From positions 186,001 through 250,000 of the forward strand of contig NZ_QNUJ01000001.1 in assembly GCF_003574625.1 (NCBI RefSeq): a DNA stretch of 64,000 nt, read 5' to 3'. The position numbers and the translations under genes were made by a program. The notes beneath the pieces were generated by a model. That model saw nothing but the letters and a program-made list of their open reading frames with translations, was not told the origin of the DNA and did no database searches. The DNA comes from Shinella zoogloeoides. GTDB lineage: Bacteria; Pseudomonadota; Alphaproteobacteria; Rhizobiales; Rhizobiaceae. Shown in pieces: positions 1 through 7,390 of the stretch (positions are counted from its first letter, which is position 1; every line of letters starts with the position of its first letter).

Positions 1-263
1 GAATTGGTCGGGTCGAACTGCAGCGCGATCTTGTAGAGCGTGACGGCGGTCTCGTAGTCCTTGTCGAAATCCGCCGTGCGGGCGGCGAGGAACGCGCCCG
101 AGAAGGTGTTGACGCTGAGCGGATCGAACGGCGTTTCCTCCGCGGCGGCTGTGGCCGCTGCTGCGGGCTTGTCCTCCGCGAATGCCGCCAGAGGACCGGT
201 GAGCGCGATGCTGGCCGCAATCGCCACGCCGGAAAGAAGCCGAAGGAGAAGGGAATGCCGCAT
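1..263 (-). CDS. Tetratricopeptide-repeat protein, N-terminal part (truncated by window edge)
   Basis: The reading frame starts at an ATG (263-261) and runs off the left edge, so only about 87 residues are visible. Residues 1-28 (MRHSLLLRLLSGVAIAAS... ending LAAFA-ED) form a typical Sec signal peptide. An Ala-rich linker follows, then a segment with the TPR helix pattern (GAFLAARTADFDKDYETAV, LYKIALQFDP). This is probably a periplasmic or membrane-associated TPR protein. It is transcribed in the same direction as ispB, which lies upstream of it, so it may be read from the same transcript. The function cannot be told from this fragment. Confidence 0.75.
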   Translation of the reverse strand, partial: MRHSLLLRLLSGVAIAASIALTGPLAAFAEDKPAAAATAAAEETPFDPLSVNTFSGAFLAARTADFDKDYETAVTLYKIALQFDPTN

Positions 264-426
264 CAAAATGCCTTTCGCCGGAAGGTATGGAGTTCGCCCC
301 GAGCCGCGCATGGCACATCGTGCCACGATGGCGCCCAAATCAGTCACGGACTCATGACGGCAGAGAATGGCTTTTTTGGCGCGGTGCGGCAAGAAAATCC
401 TGCCGCCCGCGTTTTCTCGGGCCGGG

Positions 427-1443
427 TCAGCTGACGCGGGCGATCGAGAAGTCGATGACCTCGAGCAGCGCGTCCTTCCAGGGCGAGGCCGGCAGCGGGG
501 CGAGCGCGTCGCGGGCGATCATGCCGTAGTGCTGGGCGCGGGCGATGGTGTCGGCAAGGCCGCCGTAGCGGGTGATGAGGCCGAGCGCGCGCTCCAGATT
601 GGCGTCGTCGCTGTTGCCGCCCTCGATGGCCTCGCGCCAGAAGGCGCGGTCTTCCGCCGTGCCGCGCCGCCAGGCGAGGATGACCGGCAGCGTGATCTTG
701 CCTTCGCGGAAGTCGTCGCCGGTGTTCTTGCCGAGATCGGCGGCCTTGCCGCCATAGTCCAGCGCATCGTCGACGAGCTGGAAGGCAAGGCCGAGATTCA
801 TGCCGTAGGACTTCAGCGCGTTGCGCTCGGCCCGGCTGGTATTGGCGATGATCGGGCCGACTTCGGCGGCGGCGGCGAAAAGCGCGGCCGTCTTGGCGCG
901 GATGACTTCGAGATAGTCGTCCTCGGTCGTCTCCATGTTCTTGGCGACGGAGAGCTGCAGAACCTCGCCCTCCGCGATCACGGTGGCGGCGGTGGAGAGC
1001 ACGTCGAGCGCTTCCAGCGAGCCGACCTCGACCATCATCTTGAAGGCCTGGCCGAGCAGGAAGTCGCCGACGAGCACGCTCGCCTGGTTGCCCCAGATCA
1101 TGCGGGCGGTGGACTTGCCGCGGCGCATGTCGCTCTCGTCGACGACGTCGTCGTGCAGCAGCGTCGCCGTGTGCATGAACTCGACGCTGGTGGCGAGCTT
1201 GATGTGGTGGTCGCCGTCATAGCCGAACATCGAGGCGGCCGCGAGCGTCAGCATGGGACGCAGGCGCTTGCCGCCGGAGGAGATCAGATGGTTGGCGACT
1301 TCCGGGATCATCTGCACGTCCGAACCGGCCTTCGACAGGATGAGCTGGTTCACCCGCTCCATGTCGGCTTTCGTAAGGTCGACGAGCGGCTTCACCGATG
1401 CCTGTTTGTTTTTGCCTTCTTCAAGCGGTATCACGACGCCCAA
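427..1443 (-). CDS. ispB: Octaprenyl (polyprenyl) diphosphate synthase
   Basis: Trans-prenyltransferase that builds the long isoprenoid side chain of ubiquinone from farnesyl diphosphate and IPP in the cytoplasm. Visible motifs are GGKRLRP (58-63), the first Asp-rich motif DDVVDE (98-103) and the second DDALD (225-229), all intact. I chose a TTG start at 1443 because the family protein begins GVVIPLEEGKNKQ and an AGGAG lies 9 nt upstream. This gives 338 aa, the usual family length. The frame stays open upstream, but that part does not look coding. It is divergent from the DUF2007 gene. Isoprenoid partners dxs and ispH lie elsewhere in the window. Confidence 0.93.
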   Translation of the reverse strand: MGVVIPLEEGKNKQASVKPLVDLTKADMERVNQLILSKAGSDVQMIPEVANHLISSGGKRLRPMLTLAAASMFGYDGDHHIKLATSVEFMHTATLLHDDVVDESDMRRGKSTARMIWGNQASVLVGDFLLGQAFKMMVEVGSLEALDVLSTAATVIAEGEVLQLSVAKNMETTEDDYLEVIRAKTAALFAAAAEVGPIIANTSRAERNALKSYGMNLGLAFQLVDDALDYGGKAADLGKNTGDDFREGKITLPVILAWRRGTAEDRAFWREAIEGGNSDDANLERALGLITRYGGLADTIARAQHYGMIARDALAPLPASPWKDALLEVIDFSIARVS

Positions 1444-1551
1444 ATGCCCGGACTCCTGTTCATTTTTGTTGAAAGACAATAGAAAGCGGGGCCTTCTGCG
1501 GCAAGAGGCGAATTGTCCCGCCCTCGGAATTAAGGCTGGAAAAAGACCGGA

Positions 1552-1773
1552 ATGATCGAACTGATCCGTACCAACGACGCCGTCCTGCTCTCCTTCGCGG
1601 AAAGCCTGATGAAGGAGGCGGGTATCCACTGCCTCATCGCCGATGAGGGCATGAGCATTCTCGAAGGCTCCCTCGGCATGCTGCCGCGCCGCTTCCTGGT
1701 GGAGGCGGACCGGGAGGACGAGGCACGGCGCATCCTCACGGATGCGGGGCTCGGGGCGGAGTTGCGGCCGTGA
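1552..1773 (+). CDS. DUF2007 family small protein
   Basis: 73-residue cytoplasmic protein starting MIELIRTNDAVLLSFAE with the DUF2007 layout: a strand-helix half, then a second half ending FLVEADREDEARRIL. The family is annotated as 'putative signal transducing protein', but no biochemical role is established. It is divergent from ispB with about 100 bp between starts. The same neighbourhood (ispB / DUF2007 / RNA methyltransferase / S49 peptidase) is common in rhizobia, which supports it as a real gene. Confidence 0.85.
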   Translation: MIELIRTNDAVLLSFAESLMKEAGIHCLIADEGMSILEGSLGMLPRRFLVEADREDEARRILTDAGLGAELRP

Positions 1774-1790
1774 GCATGTGGGCGGGCAAG

Positions 1791-1953
1791 TGCCCCTCAT
1801 CCGGCTGCCGCCACCTTCTCCCCGCAAGCGGGGAGAAGGGGAATGCCGCCCGGCTTTCCCAAGTCAGAAGACATTCGCCCTTGCCCAAAACCTCGCCGCT
1901 TGTCCCTTCTCCCCGCCTGCGGGGAGAAGGTGGCGGCAGCCGGATGAGGGGCA
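1791..1953. repeat. RIME1-like palindromic intergenic element, copy 1
   Basis: 163-bp element bounded by perfect 35-bp inverted arms (1791-1825 and 1919-1953). The left arm begins TGCCCCTCATCCGGCTGCCG. Each arm carries a smaller internal hairpin of the CTTCTCCCCGC / GCGGGGAGAAG type. It matches the description of the Rhizobium-specific intergenic mosaic element RIME1. It fills the gap between the DUF2007 gene and the methyltransferase gene. Confidence 0.85.
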
Positions 1954-2008
1954 TGGGGCGCTGCCCAGGTGCCGCCTCCCACTCGTTCTCCGCCAAGGCT
2001 CCCCACCC

Positions 2009-2788
2009 ATGACCGTCCGCGAAACCGTCGACGCTTTCCACTATGGCCGCTTCCACATCGTCCAGCCGAAGGGCATAGGCCATCGCTCCGGCATGGATGC
2101 GATGCTGCTCGCCGCGCTGGTCGCGGGTGAAGGGCCGATGCGGGTCGCCGACCTCGGGGCCGGGGCGGGGGCGGCCGGCCTCGCCGTCGCCTCGCGCCTT
2201 GACAAGGCGGAGGTGACGCTTGTCGAGCGCTCGCCGCTGATGGCCGGCTTTGCCCGCAAGACGCTGGTGCTTACCGCGAATGCCGCTCTTGCGGGCCGCG
2301 TCTCGGTGCTGGAGGCGGATGTCTCCCTTTCCGGCAAGGCGCGCATCGCGGCCGGCCTTCTCGACGACGTCTACGACCACGTCATCATGAACCCGCCCTT
2401 CAACGACCGCACCGACAGCCGCACGCCCGATGCCCTGAAGGCGGAAGCCCATGCGATGGAGCACGACCTCTTCGAGCGCTGGATCAAGACGGCCGGCGCC
2501 ATCATGAAGCCCGGCGGCCAGCTCTCCCTGATCGCCCGCCCGCAATCCATCGCCGAGATCATCGCCGCCTGCGGCCGCCGCTTCGGCGGCATCGAGATCA
2601 CCGCCCTCCATGCCCGCGCCGGCGAAGTGGCGCTGCGCATCCTCGTCACGGCCATCAAGGGCTCGCGCAGCAAGCTCGCGCTGCGCATGCCGCTCGTCAT
2701 GCACGAGCCCGGCCAGCACGACTTCACCCCCTTCGTCGACGACCTCAATAACGGCCTTGCGGCCTATCCACGCCTGCCGAGGGCCTGA
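2009..2788 (+). CDS. tRNA1(Val) A37 N6-methyltransferase-like protein
   Basis: 259-aa class I SAM-dependent methyltransferase. The SAM-binding loop DLGAGAGAAG is at residues 48-57 and the N6-adenine signature NPPF at 128-131. The N-terminal segment RFHIVQPKGIGHRSGMDAML resembles the TrmN6/YfiC family, which methylates A37 of tRNA1(Val). Family assignment rests on these motifs, and the exact RNA substrate is inferred. The start ATG at 2009 lies just after a RIME-like element, so transcription must begin within or upstream of that repeat. Confidence 0.82.
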   Translation: MTVRETVDAFHYGRFHIVQPKGIGHRSGMDAMLLAALVAGEGPMRVADLGAGAGAAGLAVASRLDKAEVTLVERSPLMAGFARKTLVLTANAALAGRVSVLEADVSLSGKARIAAGLLDDVYDHVIMNPPFNDRTDSRTPDALKAEAHAMEHDLFERWIKTAGAIMKPGGQLSLIARPQSIAEIIAACGRRFGGIEITALHARAGEVALRILVTAIKGSRSKLALRMPLVMHEPGQHDFTPFVDDLNNGLAAYPRLPRA

Positions 2789-2866
2789 TTTTTCAGGCGC
2801 GGCATTGCGTTTTTTCCGGCCATGCATACATCTGCCGGGCAACCGAACAGGAGACAGGGTCGCGCG

Positions 2867-3742
2867 ATGGCCGGATTTTTGAAGAGACTGGTGCCGAAGA
2901 AGTTCCGCAAGGAAGGGGTCGTCATTCCGGTCGTCCGGCTGCAGGGCGCGATCATGACGGGCGGCAGCCAGTTCCGGCCGGCGCTGAACCTCGCCGGCGT
3001 CGCCACGGCGCTGGACAAGGCCTTCGCCTACAAGGATGCGCCGGCGGTCGCCGTCTCCATCAATTCGCCCGGCGGCTCGCCGGTGCAGTCGCGTCTGATC
3101 TTCCAGCGCATCCGCGATCTGGCGGCCGAGAAGGGCAAGCAGGTGCTCGTCTTCGTCGAAGACGTCGCGGCCTCCGGCGGCTACATGATCGCGCTTGCGG
3201 GCGACGAGATCTTCGCCGATCCCACCTCCATCGTCGGCTCGATCGGCGTCGTCTCGGGCGGCTTCGGCTTCCCGGAAATGCTGAAGAAGATCGGCGTCGA
3301 GCGGCGCGTCTATACCGCCGGCACCAACAAGGCGATCCTCGATCCGTTCCAGCCGGAGCGGGAGAACGAGATCGAATACCTCAAATCCCTCCAGCTCGAG
3401 ATCCATCAGGTCTTCATCGACATGGTGAAGGCGCGGCGCGGGGCAAGGCTTGCCGATGACCCGGACCTCTTTTCCGGCCTGTTCTGGACGGGCACCCGCG
3501 GGCGGGCGCTCGGGCTTGTCGACGGCCTTGCCGACATGCGCTCGGAACTGAAGCGGCGCTACGGGCCGAAGACGCGGCTGGAGCTCGTCTCGGCGCCGAA
3601 GGGGCTCTTCGGCCGAAAGACCCCGGGCGTCGGGGGGCTTTCCGGCGACATGGCGGAGCGTATAGGCTCTGCGGGTGTGGCGACGGTAGCCGACCTTGCG
3701 GAGGAAAAGGCGCTGTGGGGTCGCTTCGGCCTTTCCGGCTAA
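2867..3742 (+). CDS. S49 family serine peptidase (SppA/SohB-like)
   Basis: 291-aa single-domain S49 peptidase. The Ser/Lys dyad is recognisable: Ser103 in AASGGY and Lys155 in AGTNKAILDP. The 52-residue spacing matches the single-domain bacterial SppA enzymes. SINSPGG (64-70) is the strand ahead of the oxyanion region. There is no obvious N-terminal transmembrane segment, only a basic start (MAGFLKRLVPKKFRK), so it may act peripherally at the membrane. The family degrades leftover signal peptides or membrane fragments. ATG at 2867 is preferred over an in-frame ATG at 2822 because it follows GGAGACAGGG and matches relatives. A 63-aa membrane protein gene follows after 30 bp and is probably co-transcribed. 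Confidence 0.88.
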   Translation: MAGFLKRLVPKKFRKEGVVIPVVRLQGAIMTGGSQFRPALNLAGVATALDKAFAYKDAPAVAVSINSPGGSPVQSRLIFQRIRDLAAEKGKQVLVFVEDVAASGGYMIALAGDEIFADPTSIVGSIGVVSGGFGFPEMLKKIGVERRVYTAGTNKAILDPFQPERENEIEYLKSLQLEIHQVFIDMVKARRGARLADDPDLFSGLFWTGTRGRALGLVDGLADMRSELKRRYGPKTRLELVSAPKGLFGRKTPGVGGLSGDMAERIGSAGVATVADLAEEKALWGRFGLSG

Positions 3743-3772
3743 GGCGCCGACAAAACGATAAGGGGAGGGGCG

Positions 3773-3964
3773 ATGGCCCAGATCATCTTTCTGCTTCTGG
3801 TCGTCGGGCTTGCCTGGTACGGCTATCGCAAGTTCGTGACCGATGCCGAGCGGCTGAGCAAGCAGCGCCGCCGCACCGAGGAGGAGCGCCGCACCGGGGC
3901 GACGGGCACGCTCGTCAAGGATCCGGAGACCGGCGAATACCGTTTGCGCCGCGACGACGAGTAG
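3773..3964 (+). CDS. Small single-pass membrane protein, conserved hypothetical
   Basis: 63-aa protein: an N-terminal hydrophobic helix (residues 1-17, MAQIIFLLLVVGLAWYG), then a strongly basic/acidic tail rich in Arg and Glu, and a short TGTLVKDPETGEYR segment. A strong ribosome-binding site (AGGGGAGGGG) sits just before the ATG. It lies 30 bp after the S49 peptidase gene in the same direction. A membrane anchor or partner role for that peptidase is possible but unproven. Confidence 0.75.
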   Translation: MAQIIFLLLVVGLAWYGYRKFVTDAERLSKQRRRTEEERRTGATGTLVKDPETGEYRLRRDDE

Positions 3965-4173
3965 CGTCGCGGCACGCCTCCGTCCTGCGGCGGGACCGGC
4001 GGAAAGAGGCCCCTCGTGCCGTTCCGGCACATTAACCATGCCCCGTAAGGTTAACGGCGTATTTATCCGTTTGCGGACGTTCCCCGCCGTTGCGCCCGCG
4101 CGCAGGCAGGGCGATCTGTGGGCCAGGGTTGCATGATGCGGCCCGTGACGTGTCCGCATGAACGGAGTTACCC

Positions 4174-5244
4174 ATGGCCTCGCTCGATCTCGACCGGATC
4201 AACACCATCGTTGTGACCGGTGGCGCGGGCTTTGTCGGCTCGCATATCGTCGACGATCTCCTGGTGCATTGCCCGCAGGCGCGCATCCGCGTGCTCGACG
4301 CTTTCACCTATGCCGCCGACATGTCGCATCTCGACGCCGCCTTCCGTACCGGCCGGGTGACGATCCAGCAGGGCGATGTCGGCAATCTCGATCTCGTGAC
4401 GGAGATGCTGAAGGATGCCGACCTTGTCGTCCATGCGGCCGGCGAAAGCCATGTCGAGCGCGCCTTCGCGGTACCGGAGCGCTTCACGGTCGCCAATGCG
4501 CTCGGCACGCAGGTGCTGGTCGAGGCGATGGGTCGCCGCCGCGTGCCGCTGATGATCCATGTCGGCACCGCCGAGGTCTATGGCGCCGGCGGGGGTGCGC
4601 CGATCGGCGAGAGCGCGCCGCTGTTGCCGGACAATCCCTACGGCGCCTCCAAGGCCGCCGCCGAAATGCTGATCGCCGGCCTTCGCCGTTCCTTCGATCT
4701 CGATATTCGCGTGCTGCGTCCGGTCAATATCGTCGGCACGCGGCAGAATACGGAAAAGCTTCTGCCGCGCTTCCTCGAAATGGCGGCCGTCGGCCAGCCG
4801 CTGCCGGTACATGGCGAGGGGCACCAGACGCGTGCCTTCGTCACCATCGCCGATTTCTGCGCGGCGCTGAGGACCGTCGTCACCCGTGGAGCGGAAAACG
4901 CCACCTACAATGTGGCGGGTGACGACCTCCACGACATCCTCTCCATCGCCCGCATGGTGCTCGAGGCCGTTCAGGACCCGGTCGCGGGCGTCGCCTTTAC
5001 CGAAGGCCGGCCGGGCGATGCCGGCCGTTCGCCGCTCGATACAAGCGCGCTACAGGCGCTCGGCTGGCGGGCGACGGGAACGCTGCGCCGCGAACTGCCG
5101 ATGCTGGCCGCCTGGTACGGTGCCCGCGTGCCGGGCGGCGCGCGTCGCCGCATTCGCGGCGTGCCGGGCCTTGCGCCGCAGCGGGTGCAGGCCGTCACGC
5201 AGGCCGCCGGTTCCGGCCTCTTCCGTTCGCTGGAGCGCCATTGA
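4174..5244 (+). CDS. NAD-dependent epimerase/dehydratase, RmlB-like
   Basis: 356-aa extended short-chain dehydrogenase. The NAD-binding GGAGFVG is at residues 16-22, the catalytic Tyr156/Lys160 pair in PYGASK, and the RmlB-type signatures LDAFTYA (41-47) and ESHVERAF (91-98) are present. In true dTDP-glucose 4,6-dehydratases the active-site triad reads T-D-E before VYG. Here it is T132-A133-E134, so the general acid Asp is missing. The last 40 residues are Arg-rich and outside the usual fold. It probably acts on a nucleotide sugar in the cytoplasm, but simple dTDP-glucose dehydration is doubtful. No sugar-synthesis genes flank it. Confidence 0.8.
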   Translation: MASLDLDRINTIVVTGGAGFVGSHIVDDLLVHCPQARIRVLDAFTYAADMSHLDAAFRTGRVTIQQGDVGNLDLVTEMLKDADLVVHAAGESHVERAFAVPERFTVANALGTQVLVEAMGRRRVPLMIHVGTAEVYGAGGGAPIGESAPLLPDNPYGASKAAAEMLIAGLRRSFDLDIRVLRPVNIVGTRQNTEKLLPRFLEMAAVGQPLPVHGEGHQTRAFVTIADFCAALRTVVTRGAENATYNVAGDDLHDILSIARMVLEAVQDPVAGVAFTEGRPGDAGRSPLDTSALQALGWRATGTLRRELPMLAAWYGARVPGGARRRIRGVPGLAPQRVQAVTQAAGSGLFRSLERH

Positions 5245-5337
5245 GGCGGCGTCCGCGCCAGGCCGAAACCCTTGACCCATCAGGCGCATCGTGGCACCAG
5301 TCCGCAAGCTCTTCCAGAATGCCCGGACACGAAACCG

Positions 5338-6294
5338 ATGACCTCCACCGCCCTGCCCGACCACATGAATCCGACCCGCTCCTTCCAGGGGCTGATCCTG
5401 ACGCTGCACAACTACTGGGCGGACAAGGGCTGCGCGGTGCTCCAGCCCTACGACATGGAGGTGGGCGCGGGCACGTTCCACCCGGCGACGACCCTGCGCG
5501 CGCTCGGCCCGAAGCCCTGGCGGGCGGCCTATGTGCAGCCCTCGCGCCGCCCCTCGGACGGCCGCTATGGCGAGAACCCGAACCGCCTCCAGCACTATTA
5601 CCAGTACCAGGTCATCCTGAAGCCCAACCCGTCGAACCTGCAGGAGCTCTATCTCGGCTCGCTCGCCGCCATCGGCCTCGATCCGCTGCTGCATGACGTG
5701 CGCTTCGTTGAGGACGACTGGGAAAGCCCGACGCTCGGCGCCTGGGGCCTTGGCTGGGAGTGCTGGTGCGACGGCATGGAAGTCTCGCAGTTCACCTATT
5801 TCCAGCAGGTCTGCGGCATCGAATGTGCGCCCGTCGCGGGCGAGCTGACCTATGGCCTGGAACGCCTCGCCATGTATGTGCAGGGCGTCGACAACGTCTA
5901 CGACCTCAACTTCAACGGCCGCGAGGGCGACGAGAAGATCACCTATGGCGATGTCTTCCTGCAGGCCGAGCAGGAATATTCCCGCCATAACTTCGAGTAT
6001 GCCGACACGGCCATGCTGCACCGGCACTTCATCGACGCGGAGAAGGAGTGCCAGGCGCTTCTCGCGGCCGGCGCACCGGGCGATACCAACGCGCTGCACA
6101 AATGCGTGCTGCCGGCCTACGACCAGTGCATCAAGGCGTCCCACGTCTTCAACCTGCTCGACGCGCGCGGCGTGATCTCCGTCACCGAGCGCCAGAGCTA
6201 CATCCTGCGCGTGCGCACGCTGGCCAAGGCCTGCGGCGAGGCCTTCCTGCTCACGGATGCGGGCGGCGCGAACTGGACCAAGGACGCGGCCTGA
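5338..6294 (+). CDS. glyQ: Glycyl-tRNA synthetase alpha subunit
   Basis: Catalytic alpha chain of the alpha2-beta2 glycyl-tRNA synthetase. The sequence follows the family closely: [50 protein letters not shown]. The start is ATG 5338 (318 aa); an in-frame ATG at 5365 just before PTRSFQG is an alternative. There is a short Ala/Gly insertion near residue 240 relative to E. coli GlyQ. The beta-subunit gene glyS, which the enzyme needs, is not in this window. Confidence 0.95.
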   Translation: MTSTALPDHMNPTRSFQGLILTLHNYWADKGCAVLQPYDMEVGAGTFHPATTLRALGPKPWRAAYVQPSRRPSDGRYGENPNRLQHYYQYQVILKPNPSNLQELYLGSLAAIGLDPLLHDVRFVEDDWESPTLGAWGLGWECWCDGMEVSQFTYFQQVCGIECAPVAGELTYGLERLAMYVQGVDNVYDLNFNGREGDEKITYGDVFLQAEQEYSRHNFEYADTAMLHRHFIDAEKECQALLAAGAPGDTNALHKCVLPAYDQCIKASHVFNLLDARGVISVTERQSYILRVRTLAKACGEAFLLTDAGGANWTKDAA

Positions 6295-6303
6295 ACGGGA
6301 TCG

Positions 6304-6454
6304 CCCCACATCCGGTTGCCGCCACCTTCTCCCCGCAAGCGGGGAGAAGGGGATGGAGAAACGGCTTCCTACCCATCCAAGCTTTGGGAAAACCTTGCAT
6401 CCTCCCCTTCTCCCCGCTTGCGGGGAGAAGGTCCCCGCAGGGGGATGAGGGGCA
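6304..6454. repeat. RIME1-like palindromic intergenic element, copy 2
   Basis: Two imperfect inverted arms (from CCCCACATCCGGTTGCCGCC to GGGGGATGAGGGGCA), each with a CTTCTCCCCGC / GCGGGGAGAAG hairpin, separated by about 55 bp of unrelated sequence. It begins about 10 bp after glyQ and ends 17 bp before the stop codon of a small convergent gene, so it may also act as a bidirectional terminator. Confidence 0.82.
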
Positions 6455-6471
6455 ATCCTTTCTCTCCTTCT

Positions 6472-6669
6472 TCAAACCTTCGCCGAAACCGTCACCCCCA
6501 GCTGCCAAACCGGCTTGAGCGTCGGATAGGCGCCGGTCGGGAGCTGGCCGGCATAGGTCTGGAGGGCCCGGCGCACACCCGAGGGCCGCTCGACCGAAGC
6601 GCCCGTCGCATAGGCGAGGAAGAGGGCGGCAAAGCCGAGGACGTTGATGGAGAGGGCGAGGGTTTTCAT
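6472..6669 (-). CDS. Small secreted or membrane-anchored hypothetical protein
   Basis: 65-aa frame starting MKTLALSINVLGFAALFLAY, an N-terminal hydrophobic helix that could be a signal peptide or anchor. A short polar tail follows (GVRRALQTYAGQLPTGAYP). No domain is recognised. The Shine-Dalgarno sequence is weak. It is convergent with glyQ across a RIME-like element and divergent from lemA. It reads like a small rhizobial hypothetical protein rather than a chance frame, but with modest certainty. Confidence 0.5.
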   Translation of the reverse strand: MKTLALSINVLGFAALFLAYATGASVERPSGVRRALQTYAGQLPTGAYPTLKPVWQLGVTVSAKV

Positions 6670-6827
6670 GGCGGCTGCTTCGGGTTCGGGTGGTCGATGA
6701 AGCAACTATCGGGCAAGGCGACCGGCGGCGCGGTTCCCGCGGTTACAGGAAAGCGGCCTCCGGGGCTTTCCAGCGGCGTTTCGGATGCTAATCTCCCGGA
6801 AAACGCGAACAGGGAGCTTTGAAGCGC

Positions 6828-7376
6828 ATGATTGGTCTCGCAATCGCGGCGGTGGTCGTCATCTATGCCATCGTCATCTACAACGGCCTCGTGCGGGCGC
6901 GGCAGATGAAGGAGGAGGCCTGGTCCGGCATCGATGTGCAGTTGAAGCGCCGCGCCGACCTCATCCCCAACCTCCTCGAAACCGTGAAGGGCTATGCCGC
7001 GCACGAGAAGGAGACGCTGGAAAAGGTCGTCGAGCTGCGCAACCGGGCGCAGTCCATCCCCGCTGGCGACGTCGCCGGCCGTGCGCAGGCAGAGGGCATG
7101 CTGAGCCAGGCGCTCGGCCGCATCTTCGCCCTTGCCGAGGCCTATCCGGACCTCAAGGCAAACCAGAACTTCGCCGAGCTGCAGCAGACGCTGGAGACCA
7201 TCGAGGGCGAGATCCAGATGTCGCGGCGCTACTACAACGGCGCGGCCCGCGATCTCAACGTGAAGGTCGAGAGCTTCCCGTCGAACCTCCTCGCCAGCCT
7301 CTTCAAATTCGCCAAGGCGCCCTATTTCGAGATCGACAACCCGGCCGACCGCGCCGTGCCGACGGTGAAGTTCTGA
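6828..7376 (+). CDS. LemA family membrane protein
   Basis: 182-aa protein with one N-terminal transmembrane helix (residues 1-19) and a long helical LemA domain: RARQMKEEAWSGIDVQLKRR, DLIPNLLETVKGYA, and the C-terminal FNxxA-like SRRYYNGAARDLN. The ATG at 6828 is preferred because AGGGAG lies 11 nt upstream; the TTG at 6819 is only 2 nt from it. LemA proteins are anchored facing outward and their biochemical role is unclear. The DUF2207 gene follows 14 bp downstream, the usual LemA-DUF2207 pairing, suggesting a joint envelope complex. Confidence 0.9.
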   Translation: MIGLAIAAVVVIYAIVIYNGLVRARQMKEEAWSGIDVQLKRRADLIPNLLETVKGYAAHEKETLEKVVELRNRAQSIPAGDVAGRAQAEGMLSQALGRIFALAEAYPDLKANQNFAELQQTLETIEGEIQMSRRYYNGAARDLNVKVESFPSNLLASLFKFAKAPYFEIDNPADRAVPTVKF

Positions 7377-7390
7377 ACCCGGAGCGCCCG

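Noticed and set aside
4032-4056. Paired TTAAC motifs (CtrA-like) upstream of the RmlB-like gene
   Set aside because: The spacing between the two TTAAC is 14 bp rather than 7 between TTAA halves.
1736-4159. Very long open frame on the minus strand (about 800 codons)
   Set aside because: It lies antisense to the methyltransferase and S49 genes, shows Arg/Ala/Gly/Asp-rich shadow composition and no domain; a by-product of high GC.
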